DNA of 26,603 bases. Origin: CAZAGT01 sp964484515 (lineage in GTDB: Bacteria; Desulfobacterota; DSM-4660; Desulfatiglandales; HGW-15). The position numbers were made by a program, and so were the translations under genes. How positions within the stretch are numbered: the stretch's first letter is position 1; each line of letters starts with the position of its first letter. The stretch is taken from assembly GCA_964484515.1 (NCBI GenBank), contig CAZAGT010000023.1, positions 1 to 26,603 on the forward strand. The letters are read 5' to 3'. This document shows, one piece after another, positions 22,797-26,603 of the stretch. The notes under the pieces are model-generated. The model ran no database searches and had not been told where the DNA came from. It saw only the letters and a program-made list of their open reading frames with translations.

Positions 22797-24305
22797 ATGG
22801 AATATTCCGGCCTATCCGGCCAGCAGGTCCTGATCATGATGGACAAAGCGGCTCCGCTAGTCCCTTTCAAACCGAGAGTCCTCGTGGTTGACGACGAGAA
22901 GCGTATTCGCGACGGCTGTCAAAAGACCTTGACCCTGGACGGATTCGACGTGACCACGGCGGAGAGCGGAAATCAGGGACTCGACTTGCTAGCAAAGGAG
23001 CATTTCGACATCGTCCTTTTAGATCTCATGATGCCGGGCCTGTCGGGGATAGAGGTGTTGGCTAAGGTCAAGTCGCTTCACGCCGATACCGTGGTCATCG
23101 TCATTACCGGTTACGCGACCCTTGAATACGCCGTTGAAGCGATGAAAAAGGGCGCCTTCGACTTCATCTCAAAGCCCTTCTCGCCCCAGGAACTGCGAGA
23201 GGTCGTGTCGAAGGCCATCGAGTACACCCGTACGCTGCAAGACATCGTCACCGAGAAATCCCGCATGCGCGCCCTCATCAATCATCTGGCCGGCGGCGTG
23301 ATGGCCACGGATGCCGAAAAGGCCGTCGCCCTTGCCAACCCGGCTTTCCTGAAGATGATGGGCTATCGGGGGGATGGGATCGGGCGGCCGGTCACGGACA
23401 TCGTCAAGAACGACCAATTGAACGAGATGATCGATAACGCCCTCGCCATGACGGCGAATGATGCGGCTGCATTGACGGCTGAGTTGAGCATCGCGGAGAA
23501 GGGCCAAAAGGAGGAGAGCATCCTCAGCGTCCGATGCGTTCCCCTTAGAGACCGGGCCGGCAGGAATCTGGGAACGATTACGGTACTGCATGATATTACC
23601 GCCCTGAAGAAAATGGACCAACTCAAATCCGACTTCGTCTCCATGGTGGCCCACGAGATTCGGAGCCCCATGAATACCGTCCTCGCCCAACACAAAGTGA
23701 TCCTTGACGGGCTGGCCGGCCCCGTGACCGAAAAGCAACGAGAGATCCTGGCTAAGGCTTCTCAAAAGATCAACAACCTCGCGAAACTCGCCTCGGAGCT
23801 CCTTGACCTCGCCCGAATCGAATCGGGCCTGATCACGCAAGAGAGGGAACAGCTCCACCTGACCGGAATTCTGACTGAGCAGGTCGCATTTCATCGAGCG
23901 GCGGCGGAAGCAAAGACTCTTCAGCTGCTCCTCGAGCCCGTGCCGGACTTACCGCCGGTCTGGGCCAATAAGGACAACATTGAAGAGGTGCTGTCCAATC
24001 TCATCACCAATGCTATCAACTATACTGCCGAGGGCGGTGAGATCCGTGTCTCCGCCGGCAAGAGAACACGATACGTTCGGCTGAGCGTCGAAGATACCGG
24101 GATCGGCATCGCGGCAAAGGATTTGGACAGGGTTTTTGATCGGTTTTATCGCGTGCAGGATACCAGGACAAAATTCGTAACCGGTACCGGACTCGGACTG
24201 GCTATCGTTAAGAGCATCGTGGAAGCCCATGACGGTCTCATACGGGTGGAGAGCACTCCGGGCCGAGGAAGCACCTTCCAGGTCTACCTTCCCGTCGTTC
24301 AATGA
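22797..24305 (+). CDS. Hybrid REC-PAS histidine kinase
   Basis: A 502-aa cytoplasmic hybrid kinase. The N-terminal receiver (about 27-145) has phospho-acceptor Asp76 (IVLLDLMMPGLSG) and an NtrC-like signature (GYATLEYAVEAMKKGAFDFISKPF split over 105-128). A PAS domain (about 155-270) follows, then HisKA with His286 (FVSMVAHEIRSPM) and HATPase_c with Asn405, DTGIGI (433-438) and GTGLGL (463-468). It can both receive a phosphoryl group, probably from the upstream PAS kinase, and autophosphorylate. The start at 22797 lies one base after the upstream stop; ATGs at 22836 or 22839 are alternatives that still keep the whole receiver. No DNA-binding output is encoded in this three-gene set. Confidence 0.92.
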   Translation: MEYSGLSGQQVLIMMDKAAPLVPFKPRVLVVDDEKRIRDGCQKTLTLDGFDVTTAESGNQGLDLLAKEHFDIVLLDLMMPGLSGIEVLAKVKSLHADTVVIVITGYATLEYAVEAMKKGAFDFISKPFSPQELREVVSKAIEYTRTLQDIVTEKSRMRALINHLAGGVMATDAEKAVALANPAFLKMMGYRGDGIGRPVTDIVKNDQLNEMIDNALAMTANDAAALTAELSIAEKGQKEESILSVRCVPLRDRAGRNLGTITVLHDITALKKMDQLKSDFVSMVAHEIRSPMNTVLAQHKVILDGLAGPVTEKQREILAKASQKINNLAKLASELLDLARIESGLITQEREQLHLTGILTEQVAFHRAAAEAKTLQLLLEPVPDLPPVWANKDNIEEVLSNLITNAINYTAEGGEIRVSAGKRTRYVRLSVEDTGIGIAAKDLDRVFDRFYRVQDTRTKFVTGTGLGLAIVKSIVEAHDGLIRVESTPGRGSTFQVYLPVVQ

Positions 24306-24338
24306 GATCTCGCACCCCTTATCGCCGCCTCCCGACTC

Positions 24339-25691
24339 CTAATCCCCGTCCCAAAGTGTCTTCAGCCGCTGGTCCATCTTCCGGGCTGCCTGCTCTGCGG
24401 TGATATCTCCGTCGAGGAAACGCTTCAGGATCTTAGGAATGATTTTCAATGCGTAGATCCTGGCAACGAGGGCGCCCTGGCCTGCCTCAAAGCCCCAGCG
24501 GTCGAAACGATCCATACCCGCCACGATTTGCTGAACCACGTCCGCCCCGTAGTACTGCGAGATCTTGACATCGCCCGTAACACCAAGCTTCAGATCGCTC
24601 CACTCCTCGACAAACCGATTCGGTGCCTCCGGGGTCCCACGCCGAACCGGCAGCTTCCCTTCCGCAGCCATGCCGAGCCACCTGCCGTAACCGTCGTTGA
24701 GGAGGAATGTCACCCACGCCATTGCTGCGGCTGCATTCGCATCGCGGGTGATCCCCAAGTAGTTGATCTGACCGTACTGGGCGGATCCCGCCGGCCCGTG
24801 GATAACACCGACAAAACCCGTGTTCCGGGCCAAAAAACCGGCCTCCTTATGGAGTACATCCGGAATCACGGGCTGGTCCCTCCGAAGTCCCGTAAGTTCA
24901 TCCAGGATGAAGGGCGACCACAGAATCATGGCCGCCCGGCCGGAGAGATAGGCCATCCGGGTGCGCAGCCAGTCGATGTTACCCGGCGGGGTGTAGCTCG
25001 CAAGCTCGCGGTAGAAGTTGAGTGTTTGTACCAGGGCGGGTGTATTTAAGGAAATCCGTCCCGCAGGCCCGGCCAGCCGCACCCCGTTTGAAAGGGCAAC
25101 GTGCTCGAACACCTGCTGGGTGTAAACCTGGCCGGGGTCGGTGGCAACCGCAATACCCCACATGGACGGGGGGTTGTGTAAATCCTCTGCTGCCTGTCGG
25201 ATACGATCCCACTGATTTGGGACCGAAAGCCCCTTGGCGGCAAAGAGGTCTTTGCGATAGAGAAGCAGCTGCCCCCATCCATCAATGGGAACGGCAGCAT
25301 ATCCGCTTGGTACACGCGCCAGCTTGAGCGCACCCACGGCAAAGGTCGCCGATCCGAGCCCCTCGATCACCTCTGTGGCGGCGACCGGGTCCAGGATCCG
25401 GGCCTCGGCCCAACCGACGGCGAAGTCGATGGGAAGAAAGATCACGTCCGGCAGCGATCTCGCTGCATAGGCAGCCGTGACCCTCTCCGCCAAGAGGTTC
25501 TCTTGGACCGGGATGACCTTGATATCAATATCTGTCTTGCGCCTGAAATCCGCGGCAAGGTCTCGCTGGGTATTCAAGCGGTCCTTTTCAACCTCTGTCG
25601 TCCAGAAGGACATCTTTGTCTGGCCCTCGGTCAAGCCGGTGGGGACGAACCACATTAGGAGCATCCCAGCCAGAACGGTGCCGTATTTCAT
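24339..25691 (-). CDS. Extracellular solute-binding protein of a sugar ABC transporter
   Basis: A 450-aa periplasmic binding protein of the type used by MalFGK-like importers. ATG 25691 begins a Sec signal (MKYGTVLAGMLLMWFVPTGL), preceded by GGGAG about 10 nt away; an upstream extension to 25871 would bury the signal. The mature part starts with KMSFWTTEV and contains typical stretches: VIPVQENLLAERV, LPDVIFLPIDF, PIDGWGQLLLYRKDLFAAKG, GRAAMILWSPF and AMAWVTFLLNDG. No lipobox cysteine is seen. It is convergent with the hybrid kinase (33 nt apart). It may serve the transporter whose permeases and ATPase lie at 10860-13782, which has no binding protein of its own nearby; this link is inferred. 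Confidence 0.88.
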   Translation of the reverse strand: MKYGTVLAGMLLMWFVPTGLTEGQTKMSFWTTEVEKDRLNTQRDLAADFRRKTDIDIKVIPVQENLLAERVTAAYAARSLPDVIFLPIDFAVGWAEARILDPVAATEVIEGLGSATFAVGALKLARVPSGYAAVPIDGWGQLLLYRKDLFAAKGLSVPNQWDRIRQAAEDLHNPPSMWGIAVATDPGQVYTQQVFEHVALSNGVRLAGPAGRISLNTPALVQTLNFYRELASYTPPGNIDWLRTRMAYLSGRAAMILWSPFILDELTGLRRDQPVIPDVLHKEAGFLARNTGFVGVIHGPAGSAQYGQINYLGITRDANAAAAMAWVTFLLNDGYGRWLGMAAEGKLPVRRGTPEAPNRFVEEWSDLKLGVTGDVKISQYYGADVVQQIVAGMDRFDRWGFEAGQGALVARIYALKIIPKILKRFLDGDITAEQAARKMDQRLKTLWDGD

Positions 25692-25774
25692 GATTCTCGG
25701 TCTCCCGTCATCGTTCGCAAGGTATCTTAACTTTATGATTCGCGTATTCAAGGGTATCGAAAAGGTGATTTTCT

Positions 25775-26215
25775 TCAAAGACCGAGCTGTTGCAGATGCT
25801 GCTTCATGTGTACCAAGTAGTCCTCCACGAGATACCCCAGGGTGACCGGCGCGTAGGATCCGATCCTGCACGGTGCCTCAAGCTTCTCGGAAGGTATCTG
25901 CCTGATCACGTGAGCTAGATGAAGATTGTAGAGCCTCCACAGTTTGACCAGTTGCTCCCACGGATTTTCGTTGTGCACCTGCACCCTGACCCATTCTTCC
26001 TGTTTGTACGCGGGAAAGACAAGCTCATCGTCAAGCTGCGCCCTGACGAATCGATGGTGATTGTTTGTCGCCGAGTCAATCAAGTGGCCTACAATCTCCT
26101 TCTGGGACCACTCATTGGGAGAAGGCCGCACGGACGCCTCTTCATCCTGTATCCTGGCCAGTCGCTGTGATACAGCCTCAGTCAGTTGGGCTAACTCAGC
26201 TGCCATGTTCTCCAT
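25775..26215 (-). CDS. DinB-fold metal-binding protein
   Basis: A 146-aa four-helix-bundle protein of the DinB/YfiT-like superfamily. The family's metal-binding histidines are His44 (EIVGHLIDSATNNHHRF), His136 and His140 (LVHMKQHLQQL). Members include thiol transferases (bacillithiol- or mycothiol-dependent) and uncharacterised stress proteins; the reaction here is unknown. The start at 26215 is preferred because GGGAG lies 8-9 nt upstream; a TTG at 26230 would overlap that site. It sits 83 nt upstream of the solute-binding protein on the same strand and could share its transcript, though no functional link is obvious. Confidence 0.85.
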   Translation of the reverse strand: MENMAAELAQLTEAVSQRLARIQDEEASVRPSPNEWSQKEIVGHLIDSATNNHHRFVRAQLDDELVFPAYKQEEWVRVQVHNENPWEQLVKLWRLYNLHLAHVIRQIPSEKLEAPCRIGSYAPVTLGYLVEDYLVHMKQHLQQLGL

Positions 26216-26257
26216 TTCTCTTTCTCCCAATAGTCCAATCCCGGCATTCTAGTACCC

Positions 26258-26316
26258 TAATTGAGCGAAAACGCTCAATGTCCGTCGTGCGTAGTCCTTT
26301 GTCCGTTGTTAAAGAG
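26258..26316 (+). repeat. Modular intergenic repeat, copy C (with palindrome)
   Basis: The plus strand holds the same 18-bp palindrome as copy B (26261-26278), followed by TGTCCGTCGTGCGTAG and TCCTTTGTCCGTTGTTA. The middle block matches copy A (CGTAGCCCTTTGTCCGTTGT) almost exactly. The third block seen in A and B is absent or diverged. Confidence 0.75.
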
Positions 26317-26573
26317 GGGGCACAGAACTCTGAATTTATATTGCCTCATACAGTGAGATATAATCCTTGCCCCTGAGATCCTGAACTGACCGCCGATAGC
26401 TGATGGCTGAGCGTTTCCTGATTGTGCCTTGGCTCAATTAGGGTAGTACCTTGTCACACGTCACTTCTTGCTGACCCTCGAGTGTATTATCACCCTACTG
26501 TTGCATAAACAACACGTCGAAAGGTGTGAAAAGACAAAAATAACAACGCCCTCCGCCATTTTTGACGTTCACT

Positions 26574-26600
26574 CTGGATATCACCGGCTGTGACATCCAG
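26574..26600. repeat. Inverted repeat at the window edge
   Basis: CTGGATATCAC (26574-26584) and GTGACATCCAG (26590-26600) pair with a single mismatch around a 5-nt loop. It could be a hairpin, an operator, or the start of an element that continues beyond the window. No T-run follows within the visible sequence. Confidence 0.5.
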
Positions 26601-26603
26601 CGT

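Larger units (their letters stand above)
26216..26603. other. Non-coding right edge with repeat copy C and hairpins
   Basis: About 390 nt without a convincing gene. Contents are the modular repeat copy C (26258-26316), an imperfect hairpin TTATAT...CTCA/TGAG...ATATAA (26336-26364) and an 11-bp inverted repeat near the edge (26574-26600). Composition is more AT-rich than the genes to the left. The next gene lies outside the window. Confidence 0.6.

Noticed and set aside
1..26603. tRNA, rRNA, CRISPR arrays, prophage or insertion-sequence genes
   Set aside because: No cloverleaf, rRNA segment, regularly spaced repeat array, integrase or transposase was seen on either strand.

Overview
The window looks like chromosome of an anaerobic, moderately GC-rich bacterium that uses the folate (Wood-Ljungdahl) branch of C1 metabolism. 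Support comes from a methylenetetrahydrofolate reductase (MetV/MetF) cluster with HdrA- and MvhD-type electron carriers, a tungsten/molybdenum aldehyde:ferredoxin oxidoreductase (AOR) family enzyme with a Tat-exported polyferredoxin, GH57 alpha-glucan enzymes, and cysteine-containing PAS sensor kinases. Desulfobacterota, NC10 and related lineages all fit; no rRNA or other marker in the window fixes the taxon.

Layout. (1) 1-2294, minus: a polyferredoxin with a twin-arginine signal followed by an AOR-family enzyme that runs off the left edge. About 350 nt of leader upstream contains several hairpins and two intrinsic-terminator-like structures. (2) 2708-4237: an SDR dehydrogenase (minus) and, divergently, a SagB-type nitroreductase broken by a 5-bp tandem duplication. 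(3) 4356-13782, all minus: a carbohydrate block in transcription order permease, permease, ATPase, glycogen synthase, GH57+DUF3536 protein, GH57 amylase/glucanotransferase. (4) 13783-14492: a divergent control region without a convincing gene. (5) 14493-20521, plus: metF-like paralogue, double-module hdrA, mvhD, metV, metF; the last four are tightly packed. (6) 20872-24305, plus: a CheY-like receiver, a PAS-PAS histidine kinase and a REC-PAS histidine kinase, with no DNA-binding output domain. (7) 24339-26215, minus: an extracellular solute-binding protein, the only one in the window and 10 kb from the permease operon, then a DinB-fold protein. (8) 26216-26603: non-coding to the right edge.

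How the genes may work together. HdrA, MvhD, MetV and MetF most likely form a cytoplasmic flavin/Fe-S complex that couples methylene-/methyl-tetrahydrofolate interconversion to another electron carrier. It resembles the MetVF-HdrABC-MvhD complex of acetogens but lacks HdrB and HdrC here and carries a fused, two-FAD HdrA. The sugar ABC transporter, GlgA and the GH57 proteins form an alpha-glucan import, storage and remodelling unit.

Three copies of a modular intergenic repeat, two of them carrying the same 18-bp palindrome, lie at about 12.8, 20.7 and 26.3 kb. The most notable points are the Hdr-Met cluster with two different MetF proteins, altered Fe-S cysteine patterns in HdrA and in the AOR-family protein, and the structured AOR leader.
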